A stretch of 64,000 nt of DNA from Motacilla alba alba (lineage: Eukaryota > Chordata > Aves > Passeriformes > Motacillidae). Below, piece by piece: positions 1-12,245 of the stretch. The stretch covers positions 108,412,929 through 108,476,928 of the forward strand of contig NC_052017.1 of NCBI RefSeq assembly GCF_015832195.1. Reading direction: 5' to 3'. Position 1 is the first letter of the stretch; every line of letters begins with the position of its first letter. The notes under the pieces are model-generated. The model saw only the letters and a program-made list of their open reading frames with translations, was not told where the DNA came from and made no database searches. A program made the position numbers and the translations under genes.

Positions 1-3000
1 AGAAACAAGTTCCCAGCATGGAAGCAGCCAAAATCATGCTCTTGGGGAGAATTTTAAGATAATCTTTTTCAGTTGATTCACAGATCCATCTTTCAGCTAT
101 GAGAACACACAGAGCAGTGCACTGCAGTCCGGAGTGGACCTGTGCAGTCCCTAACTGCAAGGTACTTTTGCTGTGGTTAGATCTCCCGGCAATCACATAA
201 CATGACCCAGCAGACCATGAGGGGTTAATATAGATACTCCATTTTAAAAGCTAGGATAGAAGGCATTCAAGTATCTCTAATGGCCCACATGTATCATAAA
301 CCTGGGTGAGCTCAGTCGGTATGGCGGCAATCATCCTGTGCAAAGAAGCCAAAGAACAGTTTAGGATCTATACCTGAAGACTCACATATTTTATTTTAAA
401 AGCACATTAACAGCATCCCAGCTATGTGTTCAATATGAGGAGTCTAACAAAAGCTGGCTAATTTTAAAAAGAACAAATGAAAAAGCAAAATTTGTGACAC
501 AGTCAAAATTGTGTCAATTTCTTTAAAGCTGATAATCACATTTTCTCAGTGTATCAATTTTACCAGCCTTCTATTGAAAGACTTCACACCTATCTTTCCT
601 GAGTTGAAAAAGTCAGCACTGTTATAAAAAAAAAAAAAAGATAAAATACATTTGATGCATCATACCAGCAGTTTTGTTTGAGATTTTTTTTATTTATGCA
701 GAAATACCTATTTTCAAGTAGGAGGTGCCATTGATAAACATCTCACTGAGTCCCAGCTATAATATTTTTTGAAAAAAAACTTTATGATGTTACCTGAAAT
801 CGACTTTAAGATATTTTAATCCAGGCATGCATAGTAGTTTATTTTCAAATTTTAAAATTTTACAGAGATATTTAGTAAATTCAATTATTTTGACAATGAG
901 AAAACCTGGATGTGAGAAGAAAAAGACTGATCTCTAGATGGTTTGGTTATTAAATTTCTGGTTAACTTACCAAACAGTTGGTGGAAACCTAGAGTAACAA
1001 ATAACAAATATATATATAAACATCTCTCTTGTTAATAGTCTACAAAGGACAACTCTTATAGAACACATGTAATATCTAAATGCCTCATCATAAAAAAAAT
1101 GTACTCATCCAGCTTCATTGAAATGCTGATTTTTGTTCCTCCAGTTTCTTTTGCTGGGCAAAATAGAAGGATTTTGCTATTCTCATTTGCTGATGATCTC
1201 TTTTTCAGAGGTCAGGAGCCCTGCCTCATTTTGCTATCTTAGCAGTCTTAAATTGTGATGCTTTCAGAACTATTTCTATTAATTTTTCAAACACACTGAA
1301 AAAAAACCCCACAAATTTCACTATCAGCACATAGCTAATAAAAAATTTCATTTATAGAGCATTAGCCAGGTAACTGACAAAAGACATTGACATGCACCTT
1401 ACAATGTCTCACCGTTAAACAGCAGATTGAAGTAGTCTATTAAAACAGTCGGTTTCTGTCACCAAAAGAAGCATTAAAACCTCCTCATCATCTGAGGCAC
1501 GGAAGTGTAGCAGAATGCTTCAAATTACTCCCTCAGGAGAGTGAAAGAAAATGGAGAGAATAGGTAAATTGGGAGAAAAGCACTGCATGTAGTATTACAC
1601 ACTGTACTACCTTAATATATTAATAGACCCTCTTGTGGTTATCAGCTAATTCCATGAAAATATGTTTTAAGATATAAAAAAACCATTAATATGATAATAT
1701 GTAATTAAAATTGATATGAAATAAATAAATAAATAAAAATAAGTGCCTCTTCATTTTTGTGCCTGGCCTCTTCTCCAGGCAACTCTCCGTTTGCACAAGA
1801 AGCTTCAGTCTCAAGGACATCTCTATCTTTTCTTACTTTCTAAGTGAACTGTTTGAGCTGCTGCTTGTCAAGAGTGGAAAACATTGCCAGAGGTCATCGA
1901 GTTTCTCCCCTGAGGAAGTCAAGTGCTTCTGTTTCTCTTCCAGTTTTCTCAAAAGAAGAGTCTTCTACTACTCAAGCTGTTTCCTCAATGTATGAAGTGT
2001 AAACCCACCCCAGGCTCAGCTTCAGAGGGCAGAAGTCTGTAGGAACTCAGAAAACTTTCTCCTTCATGGAAAAGTATTTAGGCTTCTAAAATTGCTCACT
2101 ACAGGAACTGCTTTCAGATTTTCAGAGCACAGAGCAGACATGAACTTTTCTGCTTTACCCCTATTACAAGTAAAACCCATCACAGTAACCAGACCTTCTA
2201 TTTATAGCAATAAAGTTCAATAACATGCAAAGACTGGGGGGAAGCAGAATGAAGGCTTTGTTCATCTGTTGCAGCAAGAGTGGATTTTGACATTTTTCTT
2301 TGAAGAAATGCAAAGACCAAATTTCAGATAAAGACAGTAAGTACAGAAATAGCGCTTTTCTGAGTCAAAACTAAGTAGCATGTTTTTTTCAGTAAAGTAA
2401 TTGTAGGATTATGAATGTCCCCAAACCTATAAAGACAGAATTCTGTTTGCTATTCATTATGTTAATCCTTCAGTTTTCTTTATTAAAGTTCATATTCTGA
2501 ATCTTATGCCTTTTCATATTATTTGGGAGTTCACTGTAGAAGGAAAAAGTCAATCCATTAAAGTAATTTGCATATCAGAATAGTTGACTGAGCACAAGGC
2601 TCAAACACTGAATTTTAAGCTAGAAGAAAATAAAATATACCAGCAGGTACTGAACTAAATCCAAGTTTAGCTTTGGCCACCGCTGAGAAATATTTATCAT
2701 AAACAAATGTATGATGATTTGCCCGCAAGAATTTTTACTTTCTGCTACTTGGAGCATGGCAAGTATTCTTGAGCGAGAGATTATTTTCATTTCAGAGCCT
2801 TGTATTTTGTTTTGTTTAGAATTATTACAGAGCTTATAATTTAATCACACGTCTCATCACCAGTTAAGAGTAAACTGTGTAGAAGCTCTAGGTAAAAGAA
2901 AATATGTAGGATCCACATTTCATTTTTTGTTCAACCTCAGTGTCAATGCCTGCATAGACACCCTCAAGGGGGATCATTCTAAGGTTTCCTTGTTTTAAAT

Positions 3001-3020
3001 TTACTTGTGGTTGTGCATCA
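1..3020. other. AT-rich non-coding sequence
   Basis: No coding exon or clear transposon is visible. The stretch is AT-rich with many stops in all frames, and its only open frame of note (1759-1995, 78 codons) has no protein-like composition. It contains an AAAT microsatellite at 1721-1740 and an isolated octamer-like ATTTGCAT at 2566-2573. It is probably intergenic DNA downstream of TRAPPC8. Confidence 0.6.
1721..1740. repeat. (AAAT)n microsatellite
   Basis: About four to five AAAT units in a row inside AT-rich DNA. This is a simple repeat. Confidence 0.8.
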
Positions 3021-3027
3021 CATTAGT

Positions 3028-3094
3028 TTAATTAATTTAAGTGCCAGTAAGTCAAACAGCTGTAACGGGTAATTATGCAATTACACATAATTAC
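3028..3094. promoter_or_regulatory. cluster of homeodomain-like TAATTA motifs
   Basis: Within 67 bp there are TTAATTAA (3028-3035), TTAAGTG (3037-3043, an NK2-class core), an E-box CAGCTG (3057-3062), an inverted pair GTAATT-atgc-AATTAC (3069-3084) and TAATTAC (3088-3094). Such density suits a conserved non-coding enhancer. AT-rich DNA also produces TAATTA by chance, so this is only a candidate. Confidence 0.25.
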
Positions 3095-3210
3095 TTCACT
3101 GAGATGAGTTATAATGTGAGCATTCTTATTAAGCCTGAAAGTCAGGAGGAAAACAGTGTGTACAAGCATTGTTCTCATAATAGCCAGCCATAAGTTGTCT
3201 CCACATTCGC

Positions 3211-3288
3211 TGTCAATAACATGGCACTTAGGTCAGGAGTTGCATCTGAGTTGCATTGAAGAACTTACCCTTTGGCAAGGAAGTCGAT
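3211..3288 (+). repeat. dispersed direct repeat, copy 1
   Basis: This segment is about 85% identical by eye to 4386-4466. Shared blocks include CAGGAG-TGCATCTGAGTTGCA and CCCTTTGGCAAGG, and the second copy has a small insertion. It is either a local duplication or two fragments of one uncharacterised interspersed repeat. Confidence 0.75.
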
Positions 3289-4304
3289 CCATATTGATTC
3301 TTGATTCATGAGTGAATTGCTGCCCTACAAGGAGGCAGAGACAAGAAAACGAGTATTTGTTTCATGATCCCATGTCCTGAAAAGCTCAGTGGAATTTTTA
3401 AAGAGTTATGGTAGTCATTTCAGTCTGTTAGAGTAGGCATTCAGCTCTGGAGAACCAAGAACTTCACTTCTTGGATGAGAGGATATGTACAAGGATCTTT
3501 TCCCCGTTCATTTTTCCTGCTGTGACATGAAAGTTGAAAAAAAAAATGGAATTATTTCTCTGGCACTTTTCCTAGAAGACGGTCATTCTTGAGCTAGACA
3601 GAATCAAAATGAAAAGGACAAAAACAACCTCCATTTTGGTGCCTGTTTCGTTGAAATAATGGAAAGTTTAAAGAATTTATACCACCTTCTGTCAACGGAA
3701 ATTCAATTAAGACCATCAGTAAAATGCTGCTGGATTCAAGTATTTCTCATGTGTATAAGTGTTTTGGGACTGGCATAATTGTTCTACTCATCCCAGAAAC
3801 CACTGTGGACTACTGAGAAACAGTGAAAATCTCAGCATGTTAAGAAAATGCATTGCATAAAACTCTGCCGTGGAACAGCTTATATGAGAGAGTCCTAAAA
3901 ATATTTAGTGTTTTTTCATTTTAATAAGGAGCTTAGGGCTGTCCTTCCTAAATAAGTCCAGCCACTCATTTAGAAAACCAAAATCTCGCCCTGCATGGGA
4001 GACAGAAGGGGGTTTGCAACCAAATCAATTCTTTGAAATGTGAGTTTATCACAGAAGCTCATTTTATTGGGTAACAGCTCTAAGACAAACCGAAGGAAAT
4101 TATTTTTTTCCTACAGGGTTCCCTACTACAACATGTTGCTTCTGCTGATGCAGTGTCTCAGAGGGACTGGACAAATTCATGGAAGGAGAGTCCATCAAGA
4201 ACTGTGAAAGTTTGATATAAATCCTCTGTCTTACTAAGTGCCTTATAGACAGAGAAGTGGAAACAGACTGGAAAAGCAGAAGTGTGTGTGGCTAGACAGG
4301 TAGG

Positions 4305-4345
4305 AAGATAGATAGATAGATACAGAGATAGAGATATAGAGATAT
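4305..4345. repeat. (GATA)n / (GAGATA)n microsatellite
   Basis: GATA units at about 4306-4322 grade into GAGATA/AGATAT variants up to 4345. This is a simple repeat of the kind that is often length-polymorphic. Confidence 0.8.
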
Positions 4346-4385
4346 GCTTTGCCATGGTTTTTTTCAAAGTATCTTCTCCTGAACA

Positions 4386-4466
4386 CTGTCAATACCATAG
4401 TACTTGGGTCAGGAGCTGCATCTGAGTTGCACTGAAGAACTCTTACCCTTTGGCAAGGGAGTAGAG
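4386..4466 (+). repeat. dispersed direct repeat, copy 2
   Basis: Second copy of the 3211-3288 sequence, in the same orientation about 1.18 kb away. Differences are scattered substitutions plus a short insertion near the CTTACCC block. Confidence 0.75.
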
Positions 4467-5169
4467 CGACTTCCTGCAGTCCTGGTGCCTTTTGCCTCAA
4501 TTACGTTCTCTAGTTTTTCTCTAGTTAATTCTAGATCCCAGTACAGTCTGAAAAGGGGAGAGGGAAAGTGGGGGTGCACCATCAAACAAGACTTGAGGTG
4601 ATGGCTGAAGTGAAGTTAGAAGTGTCTTCCTGCTCTGACTTGATGTCAATGTGCATCTCCAGTGTGAAGAGGGAATTTGAGATCTCCACAAGTGTACAAA
4701 ATACAAGTGGAAGAATGGTAGTCTTGTTCCTGTGTGTGGATACTTCCTCTGCTCCCAGGCCAGAGCAGGAGGCCAGGATGTGTACATTGGTATGCTGGAA
4801 GAGTGATCTCTACAATAAACTGTCTGTGCTACAACACTTGAGGTTGAGGAACCAGAGGACTGGACATGCCTCTGTCAGCTCAGGTTACAGGTGGCAACCA
4901 AAGACAGACTATTTTGCAGTTGAGTGGAAAATCTTTGGCATGACAGGAGGGTCAAGAACATTTTTCCTCACAAATTTGTTTTCCTGAGGGTCACAGTGGT
5001 ATTTTGCATTCATACTGTAACAACAGACAAGAAGTTACCATCACAAAACAATCTCTAAATCAAATCCTGCTGTACTGGAAAATGCATTTTTTTACATAGA
5101 AATCAGTTTGCCAGAAGGAGAAAGAAGAAAAGTCATGTGGGATATGCCCCCTTTCCATTTAACTCTTGA

Positions 5170-5526
5170 GACTGGAAGGCACCTCAGAGGTCCCAGGGCC
5201 CAATCTTCTTTCAAACAGGACCAATTTCTAAGTTGTGAGCAGGTTGTGAGCTCACACTTCATCCAGTCCAACACTGCGTGTTTCCAAGGGCAGAGATTCC
5301 AGGGACCTTCTGCTCAACTTCTTTCAGTGCTGAGCCTCTTTCAGAGGGAGTAATTTTCTTCCTTAAATCCACCAGGAATTACTCTTGTTCCTTGCTGCAA
5401 TGTGTGCTCATCGATATTTGTCCTGTCATTGCACACTTTCAAGAGGAGCTTGTCTTCCCCATAATCCCTCCCTAGATCAGTGATGGCTGTCCTTAACCTT
5501 CTTTTCTCTAGGATGAACAACCCTGT
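5170..5526 (-). mobile_element. old CR1 LINE 3' fragment
   Basis: The plus strand shows degraded but ordered landmarks of an inverted CR1 3' region: a GACTGGAAGG...CCTCAGAGG start, then CACTTCATCCAGTCCAACAC, then GTCCTGTCATTGCACACTTTCAAGAGGAG, then CCTTCTTTTCTCTAGG. In bird CR1 these encode the end of the reverse-transcriptase ORF plus the 3' UTR. It is heavily mutated and 5'-truncated, so this is an ancient copy with no coding capacity. Confidence 0.7.
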
Positions 5527-7669
5527 GGTGATAGCATAGCACAGCACAGCTTGAGATTATAAACCTTGCCTGGAGTTAGCAGCTCAGGCTCAGCACCAGG
5601 GTGTCACAAGCAGTGACATTTCAGCTTAGAGCTGCTCATGGTGCAGTCTGCAGGCAGGGTAGGTTTTCAGCAGCCTGCAGCCTCTCAGGTCTCAGGCAAA
5701 GCTGTAAGGATGCTACTGAGTTTCTCCCGAGTATTTAATCTGGTGGCAGTCACTAGAACAGAGCACAGTAATAACCAGCTTTATCTGCTGAGCAGCATTA
5801 GCAGGGAGTTAGAGTCTAAGCTGCTGGAACTGAGCCCAGACACTCAACTCCAGTAACATGGCTTCAGTTTAAAAGGATCTGCCATGTATCTTCATGACAC
5901 CGGAGAGAACAAAAAATCCATTCTTATTACGGATCCATATTCCTGTAGCAGTTGGATCCCCTCATCTTAGGTGAAGACTAAGCGAGCACAGAACAAAAGG
6001 TTCATCCCATGTCAAACACCTTGCAAATACTGTGTATTCTAGAAGACTTTGCTGTAACTGAGAACAAAAAATAAGAATTCAAATTCTTTGAAGAGAGAGG
6101 TCAACACATTATAAAATATTGAAACAGATGTGCCAAGAGTACTTTGACAACATTGCAAAACAAGTTATGGTTACCAAAGAGATTAGTTAGGTATTGTAAT
6201 TGCTAACAAAAAAGGTTATCACTGCTGCAGGACAAAGCTGAAAGCATCCCTCCCAACTTGTAATTGTTTCTAACACAACAATTAGGCAGAATATGTCGTT
6301 CATCACCTTTTATTTAATGACAGACTAATTTGATTCCATCTAATCTTAAAACTTCAGTAGCAACAAATTGCGTCTCTTGATTTTTCTGTCACGTCTTTAA
6401 TCATATCTCTACTGGAGGATTTTCTTGGTATTAGAAGTGCTAGGTATATTCCAATCACACATTTTATGTCCAATTACTTCACTCAGTGGAAATACTTCCC
6501 TGCTGTGTTCTGATATTCTTGATAGAGTTTTGGGAACTTGAGACTTGCTGGTTTTCTAAAACTTTTGTAGTATTCAAGGTGGAATTAAATTTTGAAGAAT
6601 GGAGATAGAAAGATGTATTAGACTGTTGGCTTTTGTAGCTAACATTTTCCATGAAACTATGGAAGAGAGCATGCAGTGGTGTGGAAAAAAACTCCCTATT
6701 TTTTTCTGATCTGAATTTCCTGTAGTAAAACAAAGTAAGGCAGCACAGTTTCTTCACCTGCCCTCTTTCTGAATCAGTCACTATGTCTATATTTGATGAA
6801 TGTGCCAGGCAGTTCACTGCCTAAGATCGCACAGCACATCATGGTCAAGTACAGGCCAGGAGGAGATCTGTGTAACTAGAGCAGCAACACTGGGACATTC
6901 TGACAGGACTAACTTGACCTGCCTGAAGTGTGCTTGTGCACATATTGACACTTTTTGTTGGCAGCAAAGCACTATTAGGTCATTCTGTCAGCTTTAGCTG
7001 AAACAAAGACTGCAGTTTTGTCTCTCCAAGTTTAAAGAGAGCATCTCAGCCTATCATCTCTGCCAGCTTCCACTTGATTGATGGTGGGATAGACTCTGTA
7101 TTTCAGGATGAGTGACAGCGTAGGAAGTCATTACATGCATGGGTGCTTGCTCTAGGAGTTTGGTTGGAGGCTTAGTCACAGTGTGTTAATTCTGGCAGGC
7201 ATGATTATTAACACCAACACATCTTAAGAATTGGCTTCCTAGTATAATACAGTGACAAAACCATGCAGCAGCTGTGTCACACATAGTGGCTGCACACAGA
7301 TCTTAAATACTTCATCCACTCTTTAAATGCAGAGCATCAAAATCAGCATCACATGAAAGGTATTTCACATGAAAGTGTGGACTAAACAACACCTCCATCC
7401 TGTGAACCTTCTCTCATTCATCCTTTCTCTTCTCTTCCTTGGTGATCTAAATCAGTAAATTAATTTCACTTTAAAAATGCTGGAATTAAAATCTGACTTG
7501 ATATTTCAAATGTAAATGCATAGAGCCAATAGTGAATACAAGTCCAAGAGACAGAAAAGCATTTCCATCAGGCTTTCAGGTATCTGAACACCCATAAGAA
7601 TTTTATTTCTCAGAAATAGATGCATATGCATATATGAAAAAAATCTTATCTTCCCCAGCTCTAGGGTTT
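5527..7669. other. non-coding sequence, no recognised element
   Basis: I see no exon, transposon or RNA gene. Open frames such as 6479-6817 on the minus strand lack any recognised motif or splice context. Confidence 0.55.
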
Positions 7670-7731
7670 CTATATTATTTTCTATATTATTTTCTATATT
7701 ATTTTCTATATTATTTTCTATATTATTTTCC
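7670..7731 (+). repeat. 12-bp minisatellite, 5 copies
   Basis: The unit TATATTATTTTC is repeated five times with essentially no change. The array creates a Leu-Tyr-Tyr-Phe repeat in a plus-strand open frame (7634-7978), which is an artefact of the repeat and not a gene. Confidence 0.9.
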
Positions 7732-10700
7732 TGTTTATTGTATTATAACTGCACTATTGCACCTGGGCTGGGCTCAGAGTTTCACTGCCCAGATTTCTTT
7801 GAGAAAACATCACTTTGTAAAGTTGGCATGCAGGTTTCCATCCTCCTTCCATCCTCAGCAGAACAGTGCATGCAGTGGTCAGCTGCAGTTCACTTCTGAC
7901 TGCTCTCACCTCAAGCTTCAGGCAGATGAACCACACCTGCAGAGATACAATTTTCTCAGGTTCACTGCCCCAAAATAGTAATCCAGAGTGCCATACTTAA
8001 ATGGTGTTCTCCTCTTCCTGACAATGTTGTCTGCAAAAGTAGCATCATTTTAACGTAAAAACAGAAGGAAAGAAACACTTGGGAGATTCATATAACTACA
8101 GTAGCCTAAATATTCCCCAGGCAAAGTAGCCAGATTGGGTAAAATTTTTAACAATTACTAAGAGATGCAGCCAAGTATTTAAGACAAAAGGATATTATAT
8201 ATTTCTTGTGTAGAGACAGAGAGTGTTCACCATAACCACTGACTTCTTTCCTCCTGGAACAGATTTTAGTGCACCTTTCCCCATGCTATTTCCAGATAGG
8301 AAGAGCAGCATCTCAAAGCAGCACAGTGAAACCTGACAGCACTCTCTACATCAGAACCTACAGGCTCTTCTACTAGTACTACAAGGAAAGTACCTTATTG
8401 CCCCACTTTTTTATGCATTGAATATCCAAAAGACTACTGAGCCATTGGATTCCTGCTTGGTGAAAGGACACCCCCACCCTGTTTTGGATACCAACACCTC
8501 ATTTACGTGCCACCTTCCGCTCCTTCATCTCATTTCCTACAGGCCAGAGAAGCCCCCAAAACCCTAGAGAGATTGGTGTTGTATTAGTTGTTGTCCCTGC
8601 CTCCTCAGGGAGGAAGCAAACCTCAGACTTAAATATTTATTAATTTGTTAATCTGCTCAAAATGCGTTACTGTGTTTATACGTTACAGGACACTGAGGAA
8701 TTTAGTCCTAAGTACTGCATTTTGCAGTTTATTTTATATTACTATGGAATCATATTCCAGAGCCTCTGTGAAGCCTTGTACTTGATTAGAGACTGATGTC
8801 TCCCAAGCAATTCCCCAGGGGGCTCTGTGCTAAAAATTATGTTGAATATTTTTGAGTCATTTCAAGTTTTAAAGAGAATTTTAAGAAGATCTTTTTTGTC
8901 TTCAGTGTAAATGAGACAACACTGACAAGTGATGTAGGGAGAGCAGTGTTTTGCTATAACTCTGAGAACTCAGTGCCCCTCTGTATGATACACAGCATGG
9001 TAAATACTATGGCAGTAAAATCAGAGTATGTCCCTTGCTCCCAGGCACATGTACTCCATCACAACACTTGCCTGTGAATGGATAACTTCCTGCAGGTTTG
9101 TCCTTGTGTCTAGGTAGATTTTCAGGGTATTCATGAATTAGCTTTGATATCTTCTTGGGCTTGAGATTGTAGTCCAACTATTATGTTACCAATATCCACT
9201 AAAGAATGTTTAAATTGAGGCAATTTTTGTAGACTTTATATGGCGAAATATTGAGAAGTGGAAGAGCTGTACAAATACAGCTGATAGAAGTAATTTGACC
9301 TGATTTACAAATAAGCACTAGTTGGCATTAAAGAAAGGGGTCTGTTATTTCTGATCAGGAATATATTTATTCTGGGGCAACAAATAGCAGCTCACTCATC
9401 AAAGAATCATAGGAAAGACAGTCTGAGAAGTTGCTACCTTAAATCTAATAAGAAAAGGGAAGAAAGTTTGTGAGGGAATTGTGAAGACTGAAATCATTGG
9501 GTGCCTCTGGTCATGCACAGTTTAGTCACATAATGAAATAATCATATATTAAAACTGGAAAGTGACATTCATTAAAGCAAAAGTGAGTTTGTACAAACTT
9601 GACAAATGCTCCACATGTATAATCAAGGTTTTCTTTTATACCTGAGCTAACAGGCAGAGTCTGTTATGCAGAATAGATCTTGAGGGGTGGTTTAGTAAGG
9701 AGTTTTTTTTTTGATCTCTTAGGGAATCTGATGGAAAAAAAAAATACAAAGGAAAAAACAGGAGGAAAATAAGCTTTCACACAAAACACCACCATCCTTT
9801 TTAATCTGTCAGCTAAACCAGAAAAAATGGAGTATGGAAAATTTTACTGTGCCGAACTGGCCCTGCTCTGACCCTTCAACCTCATAAAAAATCTGAGATG
9901 AAAGGCTGGGGGAAGAGAGTTGGTTACACTTTCCTTGTCTTTTTCAGCTTGCTAAAAAAAAAAAAAATCCTTTCTATCCAAGCTTCCAGCTCTTGCTGGA
10001 ATCTTCCAGCTCACTTGCAAGCACTCTGATTAGTTAGGAAAGGTTCAGGCAAAGGGCTGCCTTTTTTCCTCAAATGTGTTTCTGCCAAGTCACTCAACCT
10101 CACTGTAGGAGAGTTTCAGGACAGCTTAGAGAAATAAAATATCATTTCTCATAAAACAACCTTAAATCAACCTGGACAACTCCTTTCCTCTTCAGCACTC
10201 ATGATGTTTTGACTTTGTTAATCCATGGGCAGCACATATAAAAGAAAGTCTGCCTTGTCCCATAGAATTTGATCTCTCCTATTTCCTTATTCCAGGCACT
10301 GTGGTAGACCATGCTGTTCTCACAATAAAAGTTCTGGCATGGAAGCAGGACCCAGCCACCCATCTTTTAAAAATTCTCTAAAATTTATATGGGACGTGGT
10401 AAAGGAAAAGCATGCACCCATATTCAACTTGATAACTCTCTTGCCCATGAAAGACTTTCTTTTACACTTGATTTTTAGAATTTTAGATGTATCTGTGTTC
10501 TGTATCTGCTTACTATGCTTCCAGTAGAGTCTGACTCCTAGAATTTCTCACTCCTGGAAAAGTGCAACAGAGCTTTAAGGTGAACTGAATATTCACTTCA
10601 GCTTCTGTGCATCAGAAGTCTCAGACAAAGGCATAGTGGAACAAATCAAATAGAGATGAAAAGATTTTATATGTTCTTTGGCACAGTTGCCACTGTTTTG

Positions 10701-11139
10701 AGGAATTCCAATTAGATATTCTACAGTTGTATATTTCTTAAATCAAAGTACCTTATGGAATAGTATCAACTTTTATTAACTTCAAGGTTGAAAGTCAGGC
10801 AGGTTACCAACGAAAAAGTGTTTTCCAGACATCATACTTCACCTTCTTTCCTGCCAATGTACTTGGCAGAGTAACGAGCTGCTGAAGCTGGAAGCTTTGT
10901 AATCTTTTATTTCCAGGTAAACCAACCAATGAACTGCCTTGGACCTAAAGCCATCATAATTTTCTAGTTCCCAGCTCCAGGAAATATGAGCAATTTTATT
11001 TCACTGAAAATTACAGTTACTGAGAATGCATTCTGGGAAACCGACATGAAGGGTGATGAACATCCCACTTGCACCATGTCTCATTTTCATCTCCAGTATG
11101 AATTTCTGTTCTTGAATAAGCCATCTGCAGGCCTGTGCA
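7732..11139. other. AT-rich non-coding sequence
   Basis: No gene is supported. Poly-A tracts occur (for example about 9953-9966). No CR1 or LTR landmark is recognised before the LTR that begins near 11140. Confidence 0.55.
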
Positions 11140-12245
11140 TTGGGTTTGTATGGCCAGGTCTTGGAAGTGAGGGAGTGGATTCTGTGAGACACAGCTAGAA
11201 GCTTTTCCCTTTTCCAACATTGTCAGCACCAATAGGCTCCAAAGCCAACCCGCCGCTGGAAAAGACTGAGCTGACCAGCAGTGGTGGTAGCAGGTAGATG
11301 GTGTCTCCTAGGAGACAGGAGAGTTAAGAAGAGGAGGAAAAAAAATGCAATTTCAGCTGGAGAAAAGAGTGAGAATATGTGAGAACAACAACTCTGCAGA
11401 CACCAAGGTCAGTGTAGAAGAAGAGGGAGGAGATGCTCCAGGCACCAGAGAGAGATTCATTCCCCTGCAGCCCGCGGTGCAGACCACGGTGAGGCAGCTG
11501 TGCCCCTGCAGCCCATGGAGGATCACAGGGATGCAGAGATCCACCTGCAGCCCACGGAAAACATCCATGCCAGAGCAGATGGATGCCCAGAGGAGACTGT
11601 GATCCCATGGGAAACCCATCCTGGAGCAGGCTCTTAGCAGGACCTGTGGATCCATGGAGAGAAGAGCCCAGGCTGGAGCAAGACTTGTGGCCCCATGAGG
11701 GATCCACTCATGGAGCAGTCTGTTCTTGAAATAGTGCACCCTGAGAAAGGAATCCACCCTGCAGCACTTCATGAAGGACTGCAGTGGGAAGGACTCACAC
11801 TGTAGAAGTTCACAGAGAATGGAGCCCTGTGGGAGGAATCCCAGCTGGAGCAGAAAAGCGTGAGGAGTCCTGCCTCTGAGGAGGGAGGAGTGGCACAGAC
11901 AGCATGTGATGAACTGACTGGAGCCCCCATTCCCTGTTCCCCCTGTGCCGCTGAAGGAGAAGTAAAAAAAATCAAGAGTGAAGTTAAGCCTGGGAAGAAG
12001 GAAGGGATGGTGGGAAGGTGTTTTAAGATTTGTTTTTATTTCTCATTATAATACTCTGATTTGATTGATAATAAATTAAGTATATTTCCCCAAGATAAGT
12101 CTGTGCCCTGTGTCAGTAACTGCTGAGTTATCTCTCCCTGTCCTTATCTCCTCTCATGAGCCTTTCATTATCTTTTCTCTCCCCTGTCCAGCTGAGAAGG
12201 GGGTTCGGTGGGCGCCTGGCATCCAACCAGGGCTAACTTGCCACA
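11140..12245 (+). mobile_element. solo ERV LTR, passerine ERVL-like
   Basis: The sequence from TGGGTTTGTATGGCCAGG to GGCGCCTGGCATCCAACCAGG...CCACA matches my memory of a long (about 1.1 kb) passerine ERVL-type LTR. Landmarks in order are CAACCCGCCGCTGG at about 11248, three CTGCAGCCC units (11464, 11501 and 11550 regions) in a purine-rich degenerate repeat, a polyadenylation signal AATAAA at 12070-12075, and a pyrimidine-rich U5. No gag/pol sequence lies on either side, so it looks like a solo LTR. I could not find a clean target-site duplication, so the ends are approximate. The overlapping open frames here are LTR sequence, not genes. Confidence 0.8.

Larger units (their letters stand above)
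3095..5169. other. non-coding interval with a duplicated 80-bp segment and a GATA repeat
   Basis: No gene is supported. The interval holds two copies of an 80-bp sequence (3211-3288 and 4386-4466) and a GATA/GAGATA microsatellite. The open frame at 4568-4987 (139 codons) has no recognisable domain and no splice context, so I treat it as chance. Confidence 0.55.

Noticed and set aside
305..345. tRNA D-arm-like GAGCTCAGTCGGTA
   Set aside because: No anticodon arm, T arm (GGTTCRANYCC) or acceptor pairing follows, so it is not a tRNA gene.
7634..7978. 114-codon plus-strand frame with a hydrophobic Leu-Tyr-Tyr-Phe repeat
   Set aside because: It is generated by the 12-bp minisatellite and has no splice or protein support.
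11345..12051. Overlapping open frames of 85-139 codons inside the 11-12 kb LTR
   Set aside because: They are the GC-richer, repeat-bearing part of the LTR and not viral or host proteins.
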